From assembly GCA_002415855.1 (NCBI GenBank), contig DIAS01000040.1, positions 100,216-120,061 of the forward strand: a stretch of DNA of 19,846 nucleotides. The letters run 5' to 3'. Below the pieces are notes generated by a model. That model did no database searches and was not told where the DNA came from. It saw nothing but the letters and a program-made list of their open reading frames with translations. How positions within the stretch are numbered: position 1 is the stretch's first letter; each line of letters begins with the position of its first letter. Of the stretch, positions 8,686-17,082 are shown piece by piece. This DNA is from Bacteroidales bacterium UBA5072 (lineage in GTDB: Bacteria; Bacteroidota; Bacteroidia; Bacteroidales; UBA10428). The position numbers and the translations under genes are program-made.

Positions 8686-9996
8686 ATGAAAAAGAGCTTC
8701 TTACTTATTTCGCTGGCCGCACTGATGTTTCTTTTCTCCTGTAAGAAAGATGACAGCAGCGTTTTTGACGTACCTTATACCGATGAAACACCTGAACAAA
8801 GCAAGGAAAATGTTGAGTTAAATGCAATTGCCCTGGTAAATCAGCTCGATAATCTTTCCTCTGCAACAGGCATAGAGGTCATGATGCACCTGAATCAACT
8901 TCAGTCAGCTCCTGCTCCTTTGAAATCAACACAGTCCAATCCTGTTCTTGAACCACTTTCGCTGATCGGTTCGCTCAATGACAAGAACAGCGTTTCACAG
9001 GTATTTAACAGGATGAAGGTTATGGAAGAGCTTATGGCCGAAGATCCAATGTCATTCTCAGCCCTGTTTGATTCAATAGTCGGGAAATATACCTACAACT
9101 TCTCTACCGGTGAATTTGATGAAACGGAACTGGCCGATCAGGTTGTGTTTGAATTCCCGGGTAAAGAAACCGATGTTACGAACACGGCTGTATTAACCAT
9201 CAACAATTTCACTGTCCAGGAAATTTCTGATCCCATTGAACAATGGCCTGCCGAGCTGGATACTGAACTTCCTGCCAGCCTCACAATCGATCTGACATAT
9301 AATGGTACAAGCATTGCAGGTGCCCAGTTCGATGCTTCCTATCAGAGTAACGGTATGCCCACCCAGGTGGTTGTTGAGCTCTTTGTGGACGATTTCACCT
9401 TCACCACAACAGCCATACACAGTCCATACAGCAATGCTTCCTGGAGAAACACCCTTAAGTTCAATGAGGATATCCTGCTTGAAACCTATATTGCAGCCAA
9501 TGGCAACTGGAGTGAAGATAATATTGCGAACAACGATACCGAAAACGGTACATACATTGAAAATATTATCAATAACGCCAATGCCCATGTCATCATTATG
9601 AACCTGCAGGTGTTAGGCGAGGTGAATATTAAGGGATTGGGTGATGGCATGCGCGCACTGGAAGAAAACCAGGACATATCATCCGAAGAGGAGTACTATC
9701 AGGCTATGGCCGATATCATCAATGCAAATGCAAATCTTATCGTGATCTATCGCGATTCCAATACAAAGATTGCAGAAGCCGAAGCCTATGTTGACACCTA
9801 TTACGATTCCTATTCTGATGTAACCGAGTACTACCTGGATATGCGTTTTGTATATGCAGATGGTTCGGCCGTGGATGTCGAAACATATGTAGATACCGAA
9901 CTGGATAATTTCTATACATCGGTGAACAATTTCATCGACCAGCTGAATGCCGAATACGATCTGAACCTTGAATATATCGGTCCTACGAGCAAATAA
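8686..9996 (+). CDS. Acidic lipoprotein of unknown function
   Basis: A 436-residue protein I do not recognise. The N-terminus is a clear lipoprotein signal (MKKSFLLISLAALMFLFSC, Cys19). The residues after the Cys, KKDDSS, resemble the Lys/Asp lipoprotein export signal known from Bacteroidota, so surface exposure is plausible. The mature chain is very rich in Asp and Glu and poor in Arg and Lys. The first third looks helical; the middle (about 150-260) looks beta-rich, with Thr and Val; the last third is helical with many Tyr and Asp (for example EAYVDTYYDSYSDVTEYY). It is divergent from the metallopeptidase gene across 182 bp. A strong palindromic terminator follows its stop. No function is proposed. 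Confidence 0.85.
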   Translation: MKKSFLLISLAALMFLFSCKKDDSSVFDVPYTDETPEQSKENVELNAIALVNQLDNLSSATGIEVMMHLNQLQSAPAPLKSTQSNPVLEPLSLIGSLNDKNSVSQVFNRMKVMEELMAEDPMSFSALFDSIVGKYTYNFSTGEFDETELADQVVFEFPGKETDVTNTAVLTINNFTVQEISDPIEQWPAELDTELPASLTIDLTYNGTSIAGAQFDASYQSNGMPTQVVVELFVDDFTFTTTAIHSPYSNASWRNTLKFNEDILLETYIAANGNWSEDNIANNDTENGTYIENIINNANAHVIIMNLQVLGEVNIKGLGDGMRALEENQDISSEEEYYQAMADIINANANLIVIYRDSNTKIAEAEAYVDTYYDSYSDVTEYYLDMRFVYADGSAVDVETYVDTELDNFYTSVNNFIDQLNAEYDLNLEYIGPTSK

Positions 9997-10021
9997 AATT
10001 TGGTAGTTGTGTTTTTTTCAG

Positions 10022-10049
10022 GTAGGGACGTAAGATTTTACGTCCCTAC
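10022..10049. repeat. 28-bp perfect palindrome, REP-like copy 2
   Basis: Perfect 12-bp arms (GTAGGGACGTAA and its complement) surround GATT. The outer sequence matches the element at 6437-6464 and resembles short GTAGGGACG palindromes that I recall as dispersed in Bacteroidota genomes. It lies between convergent genes and supplies the TAG stop of the DUF4249 gene. Confidence 0.8.
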
Positions 10050-10058
10050 TTCTTTTTT
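10022..10058 (+). terminator. Intrinsic terminator after the acidic lipoprotein gene
   Basis: The 12-bp hairpin at 10022-10049 is followed on the plus strand by TTCTTTTTT (10050-10058), the textbook form of a rho-independent terminator. It lies 25 bp after the TAA stop at 9996. The T-tract is read on the other strand as the lysine codons that end the DUF4249 protein. Confidence 0.75.
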
Positions 10059-10927
10059 GCGTATACCAGGTAATAGGTCGACCCATACCCCGACCAGATC
10101 CCCAGACCTCCCCGTACATTTGATTTCAGCTGGTTGTTGCTGGTCGCAAGCGGATTGGATGAAGCCAGAACCTCGCTCTGGTATACATTCCAGAAGTCAA
10201 ACTGTTCTCTGTCGATACTGCAGAACTTGACACTGATGGTATCCCCCGCCTCAAAATAGTTTTCAGTATCCATGGTAATCATGCTCGAGTATCCCCGAAG
10301 GAAACCCAGGTCAACTGTTTCACCGTTGAAAAGCGCATCATTGAATGTAGAAATATTTGTCGAAACAAACTGGCTGTCTTTTCCTTTCCTTTTATAAAGT
10401 ATCCTGTAAAAGTTTTCTGTACTTCCGTCATCTGTCAACCTGATCCAGAGCCTTCCCTTGTCGTCCATACCGGGATCAGGCTCGAACCATGCCGAATCAA
10501 GGTTAACCGGCTCCGGGATTGTTGTAACGGCGGTGATCGTATCCCCGTCCAGGATGACTTCAATGGAATATGTCTTTCCTGCTTCGCCATTCATATCGAT
10601 GCTCCTGTAAACATAAGGAGGGAAATACGCCTGGTTCGGCTTCAGGGTCAGAATCTCATGATCAGATTCGGAAAAAAGGGTCACCTTGGCATGTGTTTCT
10701 GCAAAATCAGGCAATGTGCTTGAGTCGATGGCGGAGAAATAAGGGGCTGTGTGGGTCAGCAGGATCTCCGCATATTGCCCGTTCTCAATCCAGCCTTCCA
10801 CAACCAGTTTGGATGGAGTTTCAGGCATGTCAAGCTCGAGCTCCTTTTCACAGGCTGAAACAAGGCAAAGCAAAATGGCTGTTCCCCAACAGGCAAGTAA
10901 ACGGATCTTTTCTTTATCATCATTCAT
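10046..10927 (-). CDS. DUF4249 domain lipoprotein
   Basis: A 293-residue member of the DUF4249 family, lipoproteins usually encoded beside a TonB-dependent receptor and presumed to help it capture a substrate at the surface; no ligand is established. The lipobox is L-V-S-A-C with Cys26, followed by acidic residues (EKELELDMPE), consistent with surface export. The family signature SKLVVEGWIENGQYAEILLTH follows at once. The ATG lies three bases after the receptor stop, so the two are almost certainly co-translated. The C-terminus ends in three lysines, and its TAG is provided by the palindrome at 10022-10049; the natural end may have been altered by that element. Confidence 0.85.
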   Translation of the reverse strand: MNDDKEKIRLLACWGTAILLCLVSACEKELELDMPETPSKLVVEGWIENGQYAEILLTHTAPYFSAIDSSTLPDFAETHAKVTLFSESDHEILTLKPNQAYFPPYVYRSIDMNGEAGKTYSIEVILDGDTITAVTTIPEPVNLDSAWFEPDPGMDDKGRLWIRLTDDGSTENFYRILYKRKGKDSQFVSTNISTFNDALFNGETVDLGFLRGYSSMITMDTENYFEAGDTISVKFCSIDREQFDFWNVYQSEVLASSNPLATSNNQLKSNVRGGLGIWSGYGSTYYLVYAKKK

Positions 10928-10930
10928 ATC

Positions 10931-13309
10931 TTACAGCTTAATGTTCCACGATACGGAAGGGATTATGGGAAAAATTGAAATTTGTTTGGCAGAAACGGAA
11001 AGACTATGATCCTGTACAATATCACCCTGAATATCAAAAACAATCAGAAACGGGTTGGCCCTGTTGTATACGTTGAAAACAGAGAAATTAAGGCTCGATT
11101 CGAATTTCCGTTTTGGCTTAAAGGTATAGGTCGCCGACAAATCCATCCGGTGGTATGGGGGCATCCGGAAACCGTTGGTCTCGCCATATTCGGTCATGAT
11201 GTTTCCACCCAGCAGGTAAAGCTGAACTGGCACCGTCATGGTATTCCCGGTGGCATAGATGAAGGCTGCCGAGAAATCCCACCGGTTGCCCGGCCGGTAA
11301 TTGACGATGAGGTTGATCTCATGCCGCCGGTCATATTTGGCCGGAAATGGGTTTCCGTTATTGATCTCATCGAATTGCCGTTCGCTGTATGAAAGGGAGT
11401 ATCCAATCCACCCTGTGAACTTTCCCTGCTGTTTCTGTACCAGGAATTCAATACCGGTTGCATATCCTTTCCCACTGGTAAGGCCATTCTCATAGGATAC
11501 GTCTTGCAGCGATGCCCCCAAACCATAGAGCAATTCCACCTGGTGCCTCAGTGTTTTAAAATATCCCTCCACAGACGCCGTGTAGACATTATCGCTGAAA
11601 TTCCGGTAATATCCGAGGGTAACCTGGTCTCCGAACTGCGGACGGGTTTCGGATGTACTAGGGATCCATATATCGGAGGGCATGGTAATGGAGGAGGCCG
11701 AAGCTACATGAATATACTGATAGTTTCTTGTATAAGAAGCCTTTACTGAAGAGGTAATCCCGGTCTGCAGCCTGGCTGTTATCCTTGGCTCAAGGTATGC
11801 ATAGGATTTAACGGACTCGAGGTTGCCATAAACTGCTGTATCCAAAATAATCCCTTCGGCTGTCCTGTTGACATGTTCATAAGGTCCCAGGTGATTGTAA
11901 TTGGTAAGCCGAAGACCTCCATATACCCTGAGTCTTTTTGTAAGGTCTTTTTCGTATGAGGCAAAAACTGAAAATTCACCGGCATACAAATCCTGGTAAG
12001 TACTATAATTCAAATCGACCTGGTTGATGGAAAGCATGAATTCATTGGGAATGAACCTGTAATACCGGGCCTCAAGACCTGCTTTCAGCGAACCTTTCCA
12101 CCAGTCATTCCTTGAGTATTCAAGCTTATAGCTCAGGTTCCTGATGGAGGAATAAAGGTTAATTCCCATGATGTACTGATCGGAATGATAATTGAAGTCA
12201 TAATTGCTGAAGCTCAGTGAATTTAAAAGGTAACTGCTGTCGTTGATCAGGTAATTCCAGTTCAGGGCCAGCAGTGTATTGCCCCAGTTTATATGGCTTT
12301 GATAGTTGATATCGGGATTGTCGAGTTTGAAATTGTCGCTGCCCTTGTATGCCATCAGACTTAACCGGTTGCGGCTGTTCAGTTTCGCTGTAAGTTTGAC
12401 ATTCAGGTCAAACATCCCATATTCGCTGCCGCTGAATACTTTTCCGGTGTCGTTTTGCATAAAAAGCCCGAGTATGGGTTTAAGCACCTCATTGACATAG
12501 GTCTTTCTAACGGATATGAAATAGGATAGCTTGTCCCTGACCAGAGGGCCCTGCAGGGTAACTTTTGAATAAATCAATCCCAGGCTTGCAGAAAGGGTAT
12601 GCTTCTGAAAGTCTCCGTCAATAGATTTAACAGTCAGCACCGAAGATATTCTGCCACCATAACTTGCAGGAATACCCGATTTTATCAGACTTGCACTGCT
12701 GACAATATCCGCGTTGAAGACCGAAAAGAAACCCAGCACATGTGAAGGATTATAAACAATGGCGTTATCGAGCAATATGAGGTTCTGGTCGACATTTCCT
12801 CCGCGTACATAAAAACCTGAATTGCCGTCGTTTGCAGCCTGAACACCGGGCGAGGACCGCAGTGCCCTAATAAGATCAGGCTCACCCATCAGCGCCGGCA
12901 TTTTCCTGATTTCCCGGCCTGACAATTCAATCATCCCCGTCCTGGCACTTTCCGTGTTCCCCGATGGGTTTTTTGCAGTTATGATTACCTCCCCGGATTC
13001 CTTGACCTCAGGGGCAAGCCTGAAATCAACGCCAATATCACCACTGACCTGGACAGAAACTTCTTTTGTCCGGAATCCTACATAAGATACTACCAGGGAG
13101 TGTGTTCCTCTTCCAGCCTCAAGGCTGTAATTTCCATAAGTATCAGAGGAAGTGCCCCTGGCTTCATTTTTTAAATATACAGTGGCGCCAATAAGCGGCT
13201 CATGGGTCAGTGAATCACTTATGTGGCCGCTGAGCCGGAAGTTCTCCTGAGAATGCAAAAATGTGCCGGCTAGCAGGATGGTGATGATTGTCAGTGCAAG
13301 GCGTCTCAA
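10931..13309 (-). CDS. TonB-dependent receptor (DUF4249-linked type)
   Basis: Outer-membrane TonB-dependent receptor, 792 residues. Parts in order: signal peptide (1-20, ending LHSQ); carboxypeptidase-regulatory-like domain (about 24-100, with the motif EPLIGATVYLKN); plug (about 118-230) with FYVRGGNVDQNLILLDN and the PASYGGRISSVLTV segment typical of this class; then a 22-strand-type barrel ending VSWNIKL. The start is a TTG at 13309, which gives a normal signal peptide; no in-frame ATG is near it. Upstream by 29 bp is the ABM-fold lipoprotein gene, and downstream by 3 bp the DUF4249 gene, so the three are likely one transcript. The substrate is not evident. No SusD gene is present. Confidence 0.9.
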   Translation of the reverse strand: MRRLALTIITILLAGTFLHSQENFRLSGHISDSLTHEPLIGATVYLKNEARGTSSDTYGNYSLEAGRGTHSLVVSYVGFRTKEVSVQVSGDIGVDFRLAPEVKESGEVIITAKNPSGNTESARTGMIELSGREIRKMPALMGEPDLIRALRSSPGVQAANDGNSGFYVRGGNVDQNLILLDNAIVYNPSHVLGFFSVFNADIVSSASLIKSGIPASYGGRISSVLTVKSIDGDFQKHTLSASLGLIYSKVTLQGPLVRDKLSYFISVRKTYVNEVLKPILGLFMQNDTGKVFSGSEYGMFDLNVKLTAKLNSRNRLSLMAYKGSDNFKLDNPDINYQSHINWGNTLLALNWNYLINDSSYLLNSLSFSNYDFNYHSDQYIMGINLYSSIRNLSYKLEYSRNDWWKGSLKAGLEARYYRFIPNEFMLSINQVDLNYSTYQDLYAGEFSVFASYEKDLTKRLRVYGGLRLTNYNHLGPYEHVNRTAEGIILDTAVYGNLESVKSYAYLEPRITARLQTGITSSVKASYTRNYQYIHVASASSITMPSDIWIPSTSETRPQFGDQVTLGYYRNFSDNVYTASVEGYFKTLRHQVELLYGLGASLQDVSYENGLTSGKGYATGIEFLVQKQQGKFTGWIGYSLSYSERQFDEINNGNPFPAKYDRRHEINLIVNYRPGNRWDFSAAFIYATGNTMTVPVQLYLLGGNIMTEYGETNGFRMPPYHRMDLSATYTFKPKRKFESSLNFSVFNVYNRANPFLIVFDIQGDIVQDHSLSVSAKQISIFPIIPSVSWNIKL

Positions 13310-13338
13310 ATCAGGTCGGTGAGCAATTCGTTTGCCGA

Positions 13339-13761
13339 TTATTTGGCTTCAACTACATCCATAATTTTCAGTTCAGTCGGCTTTGCCATCCAGTCCTTTG
13401 TTTTGGGTCCCCAGGCGGTGAAGTATGGCATGGCAAAATGCGCATCAATGGCAGCCTGATCTTTCCAGGTCTCCACGAAAATAAAATCAGCAGGATTATA
13501 CGGATCCTGATAAAGACGGTAGCTCTCGCATCCGGCTTCGGCACTTGAGCTGTCGATCATAAGCTTTGCAGCCTCTATGAAGTCGGCCACCTTTTCGGGC
13601 TTTACATAGACCCTGGCTGTGATGAGTTTCTTGGTTACGACAGGGGTAACAGCAGTGGTATCAGCCGAAGTGCCTTCAGCAGGTTGCTTTTTATTGCAGG
13701 CACTCAGCAGGGCTGCCAAACATAATGTCAACATGACGGATCTCGTTTTCATAGCGCGCAT
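13339..13761 (-). CDS. ABM-fold lipoprotein (monooxygenase-like)
   Basis: A 140-residue lipoprotein with a single antibiotic-biosynthesis-monooxygenase (ABM) domain. The signal ends in the lipobox L-L-S-A-C (Cys22), followed by a Thr/Ala-rich linker to residue 45. The ABM fold runs from about 46 to 137, with ITARVYVKPEKVADFIEAAK, the AGCESYRLYQD strand and FVETWKDQAAIDAHF, which carries the conserved Trp and His. Cytosolic members oxidise quinols or, as IsdG, open heme; a lipid-anchored form suggests action in the periplasm or on the surface, and whether it is catalytic is unknown. The ATG at 13761 is used; another lies three codons later. It heads the receptor unit. Confidence 0.85.
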   Translation of the reverse strand: MRAMKTRSVMLTLCLAALLSACNKKQPAEGTSADTTAVTPVVTKKLITARVYVKPEKVADFIEAAKLMIDSSSAEAGCESYRLYQDPYNPADFIFVETWKDQAAIDAHFAMPYFTAWGPKTKDWMAKPTELKIMDVVEAK

Positions 13762-13778
13762 ATTAGTGGTTAAGTGGA

Positions 13779-13786
13779 CAAATATA
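13779..13786 (-). promoter_or_regulatory. -7 element for the ABM-receptor-DUF4249 unit
   Basis: On the minus strand TATATTTG matches TAnnTTTG exactly, 17 bp before the ATG at 13761. No clear -33 TTTG is visible. It lies in the 47-bp gap after the trmH-family gene, so the downstream unit probably has its own promoter. Confidence 0.5.
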
Positions 13787-13808
13787 GCATGATTAACATT
13801 TCCGATGT

Positions 13809-14579
13809 TCAGTTACCGGCAAAAACACTGCATACAACAGCCACAGCAGCGGATACGTTCAATGATTCGACATGCCGGTGTATTGATCCGCCCGGAGGAA
13901 TAGTGATCCTGTGCCTGATGCAGGAAGCAACACTGCCGGAAATACCGCGCGATTCATTGCCAAAGACAACAATACAAGGCTGCTCAGGCTTGCATGCATT
14001 CAAAGGCTGCCCGTCCATGAAGGTGCCGTAAATGCCAAACCCGGGCTGACTTGTCAATTCCGCAAGGAATTCAGGCAAGCTCACATAATGCACCTTCACA
14101 TTGAACAAGGCACCCATGGAGGCTTGAACGACTTTTGGATTAAAGCAGTCGGCGCATGCATCATTGCAGAATACATTTCGGATACCGAACCAATCAGCTG
14201 TGCGGAGGATCGTTCCCAGGTTGCCGGGATCCTGGATGGTATCGAGGGCAATGGATATGGACGAAAGAACTTCTCCGCGATCCAGTATCGGTTGTGCGAT
14301 ATCGAGCAGTGCCAGTACCTCAGGAGGTGTTTCGAGCGAGGAGATACGCTTTATATCGGCAGCATTTGTCTCGGAGATCTCCTGGATGAAAGGGGAAGGC
14401 ATTACACTGTTGCCGGCAAACCACGCGGGAGTGCCAATTAAGTGCCTGATAACATGACTTTTATTTTGAACAAGCTCCTGGATGATCTTATCGCCTTCCA
14501 CCACGAACTGCTGGTGGGCATTCCTGAATTTCTTAATTTTTAAAGAGCTGAGGTATTTTATTTTGTTCCTGCTTAGCAC
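13809..14579 (-). CDS. TrmH/SpoU family RNA methyltransferase
   Basis: SPOUT-class 2'-O-ribose methyltransferase of 256 residues acting on rRNA or tRNA with S-adenosylmethionine; the target base is unknown. An N-terminal substrate-binding domain (1-95, QFVVEGDK) precedes the knotted catalytic domain. Motif 1 is LDTIQDPGNLGTILRTADWFG (residues 112-132; Asn120, Arg127), motif 2 IVVFGNESRGIS (203-214; Glu209) and motif 3 ESLNVSAAVAV (238-248). The start is GTG at 14579, giving MLSRNKIKYLSSLKIKK, a common beginning in this family. The loop before motif 3 (PPGGSIHRHVESLN) is unusual for its basic His-Arg-His stretch. It is divergent from tamL, an arrangement I recognise in Bacteroidota. Confidence 0.9.
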   Translation of the reverse strand: MLSRNKIKYLSSLKIKKFRNAHQQFVVEGDKIIQELVQNKSHVIRHLIGTPAWFAGNSVMPSPFIQEISETNAADIKRISSLETPPEVLALLDIAQPILDRGEVLSSISIALDTIQDPGNLGTILRTADWFGIRNVFCNDACADCFNPKVVQASMGALFNVKVHYVSLPEFLAELTSQPGFGIYGTFMDGQPLNACKPEQPCIVVFGNESRGISGSVASCIRHRITIPPGGSIHRHVESLNVSAAVAVVCSVFAGN

Positions 14580-14596
14580 ATTATGGGTAATAAAAT

Positions 14597-14604
14597 TATC
14601 TTTG
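14597..14604 (+). promoter_or_regulatory. -7 element for tamL
   Basis: TATCTTTG matches TAnnTTTG exactly. It lies in the gap between the divergent methyltransferase and tamL genes, 33 bp before the first possible TTG start at 14630 and 69 bp before the TTG at 14666. No good -33 element is visible. Confidence 0.5.
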
Positions 14605-14665
14605 CGCGAAGGTAATAAAATAACCGCAGTTGCTGGTATTGCCTGTACTTCAAAATTTGCACCAT

Positions 14666-17008
14666 TTGTTTTTCTTTCGTTATATAGTCAAAAGCAGTAT
14701 CCCGGTTTACCTGGTCCTTCTGGTATGGGCTTTGGCTTCATGTACGCCCACCCGGTATGTGCCTGAAGGCGATTACCTGTTAAGCAAAAACAAAGTGGTG
14801 ACTGCACAGAAAAGCATTCCTGAAGATCAGCTGAATAGCTACGTTATCCAAAAGCCAAACAAAAAATTGCTGGGTCTGAGGTTTTACCTGTTTCTTTACA
14901 GCCTCTCGGACATTAATAAAGAAAAATGGCCCCACAACTGGCTCAGGAAGATCGGGGAAGAGCCTGTGATTTACAATCCGGGGCTTACAACGAGCAGTTT
15001 GGGACAGCTCAAGCAGTTTCTTGAAAACAAAGGTTATTATCACGCCGATGTCAAGGATACCGTTATGTTCAGGGGTAGAAATGCGCGGGTTAAATACAAT
15101 ATTACCGCCAATGATCCGTATAAGGTTAAAAGCATTTCATATTTCTTTGAAGATACCGGACTAGTGTCCCTTATCCTGCCTGACACCCTGAATTCGCTGT
15201 TAAAAAGGGGAATGCGGTTCGACAAGGATGTGCTGCAGCAGGAACGCATAAGAATTGAAAATCTGTTAAAGGAAAAGGGATATTTCCGCTTTTCCAAGGA
15301 GTATATTTTCTATAACGCCACGCTGGATCCCGATGATTATTCCGTGGATCTGGTAGTAAGAATCAAAGAGTTTGTTGAAGGTAAGCCTGACCCAAGGACA
15401 AAGACCAGGCATCATCATACTTACCTGATTGACAAGGTCTATGTATATCCCAATTTCAGTTCTCTGGATGCAGGTAATGGCAACGCAAGGCCAAAACCAG
15501 ATTTCGATACTACATTTTACCGCAACCAGTATTTTCTGAATACCGGTAAGTCAACCCTGAAGCCCAATGTGATCATTAATTCAAGCTATATCATTCCGGG
15601 TCAGTACTACAAATTAAGCGATGTCAACAGAACCTACAGGAACCTTTCGGATCTGAACCTGGTACGGTATACCAACATTACTTTCTGGGAGAATGATTCG
15701 ATTCCCATATCAGGGAATCAAGGATTTCTCGATTGCCGGATCGAGCTGGCACAAAAAAAGGTTCAGTCGTACCAGACCGAACTGGCAGGTACCAATTCGG
15801 CCGGTGATCTGGGTATAAGGGGCAACCTGTTGTATCAGAACCTGAACCTTTTCAGGGGGGCCGAAGTATTGAACATGAAATTCACAGGCGCCATTGAAGC
15901 GCTGAAGAACCGGTCGGAAGGAAAGTACCGGAGCATGAAGGAGATTGGTTTTGAATCCAGTATTGTTTTTCCGAAATTCTTTTCTCCTTTCAGACTGGAG
16001 AGCTTTGTCAAGAAATATTCTCCCAAAACCTCGATCTCCGGTTCTTTCAATTACCAATCACGGCCCGACTATACCCGATCCATTGCCAACACCTCCTTCT
16101 CTTACCGGTGGAAGGGGAATCAATATCTGACCCACACATTGTGGCCTATTGAAGTGAACTATGTCCAGATTTATGAAAACCTCTCATCCGCGGAGTTCCT
16201 TGATTCCATAAAAAACACACCACTGGGATACAGCTTTGAGGACCATATGGTAAATATGGCACGATACGGCATTGAGTTAAACAACCAGGCCATTGGTAAA
16301 AGAAGGGATTTTGTTTTCACCCGGATAAATATTGAATCTGCAGGCAATCTGGTGAATCTGGCCAAAAATCTGTTCAGCGAAACGAGTTCCGAAAAACCTT
16401 ACGAGCTGTTCAATGTGCCATACTTTCAATATATGCGCGGGGATATCGAGTTCAGTTATTATAACATCATTGACAGGCAAAATACCTTTGTGTATCATTT
16501 GTTTGTTGGTGTGGGCGTACCATACGGCAATTCCATGACAATGCCCTATGAGAAAAAATACTTTGGCGGGGGGCCCAACAGCATGCGTGGCTGGAGTACC
16601 CGTGATATCGGACCCGGGTCTTATGTTCAGCCGGACACGGTAGAGAGTTCTGTCTTTTACTATCCGAATAAAAGCGGTGATATGAAGCTGGAAGCCAATA
16701 TTGAATACCGGTTTAAAGTGATCTGGAAAATGGGAGCTGCCTTTTTCGTCGACATGGGCAACATCTGGGATATCAGGGAAGATGAGAACAGGCCGGGCGC
16801 CGAGTTTAACTGGAAACGTTTTCCCAAGGAAATAGCTGTCGGCACAGGGTTTGGGGCAAGATTTGATTTTTCGTTTTTCCTGCTACGGCTTGATTTCGGG
16901 ATCAAATTGCGAGATCCGGCGCTGGAGGAAGGGGACAGGTGGTTAGGTTTCCGGAATATGGATTTGCAGGATCTGCACCTGAAATTCGGGATCGGTTATC
17001 CGTTCTAG
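14666..17008 (+). CDS. tamL: TamL, lipid-anchored TamA/BamA-type assembly protein
   Basis: Outer-membrane Omp85-superfamily protein, the lipoprotein counterpart of TamA in Bacteroidota, thought to work with TamB in envelope biogenesis. From TTG 14666 it has 780 residues. The signal ends VWALASC with Cys26, followed by TPTRYVPEGDYLL, the family's characteristic mature start. POTRA-like repeats follow (for example FLENKGYYHADVKD). The C-terminal half is the barrel, with the loop-6 motif present as MRGW (Arg641) rather than the usual VRGY, then the conserved KLRDPALEEGDRW and the terminal Phe of a BAM-type signal (FGIGYPF). The frame is open from TTG 14630, which would add 12 residues; I preferred 14666 for its ordinary signal-peptide length, but the choice is uncertain. 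No ATG start exists. Confidence 0.88.
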   Translation: MFFFRYIVKSSIPVYLVLLVWALASCTPTRYVPEGDYLLSKNKVVTAQKSIPEDQLNSYVIQKPNKKLLGLRFYLFLYSLSDINKEKWPHNWLRKIGEEPVIYNPGLTTSSLGQLKQFLENKGYYHADVKDTVMFRGRNARVKYNITANDPYKVKSISYFFEDTGLVSLILPDTLNSLLKRGMRFDKDVLQQERIRIENLLKEKGYFRFSKEYIFYNATLDPDDYSVDLVVRIKEFVEGKPDPRTKTRHHHTYLIDKVYVYPNFSSLDAGNGNARPKPDFDTTFYRNQYFLNTGKSTLKPNVIINSSYIIPGQYYKLSDVNRTYRNLSDLNLVRYTNITFWENDSIPISGNQGFLDCRIELAQKKVQSYQTELAGTNSAGDLGIRGNLLYQNLNLFRGAEVLNMKFTGAIEALKNRSEGKYRSMKEIGFESSIVFPKFFSPFRLESFVKKYSPKTSISGSFNYQSRPDYTRSIANTSFSYRWKGNQYLTHTLWPIEVNYVQIYENLSSAEFLDSIKNTPLGYSFEDHMVNMARYGIELNNQAIGKRRDFVFTRINIESAGNLVNLAKNLFSETSSEKPYELFNVPYFQYMRGDIEFSYYNIIDRQNTFVYHLFVGVGVPYGNSMTMPYEKKYFGGGPNSMRGWSTRDIGPGSYVQPDTVESSVFYYPNKSGDMKLEANIEYRFKVIWKMGAAFFVDMGNIWDIREDENRPGAEFNWKRFPKEIAVGTGFGARFDFSFFLLRLDFGIKLRDPALEEGDRWLGFRNMDLQDLHLKFGIGYPF

Positions 17009-17082
17009 AAGAACAAAGTAGGGTGCAAGTTACGGTACCCGCGGCGGATGTTACAGCGTTATGGCAATTAACAAAACCTTAT

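Noticed and set aside
9721..9738. Short GCAAAT repeat in the acidic lipoprotein gene
   Set aside because: Only about three units in a coding Asn/Ala stretch; no sign of variation or function.
13911..14441. 176-codon plus-strand frame inside the methyltransferase gene
   Set aside because: It is antisense to a clear SPOUT gene and has no family features.
17029..17050. Third copy of the GTAGGG palindrome after tamL
   Set aside because: GTAGGGT...GTACCC shares only the first six bases, and the arms do not match the family over their length.
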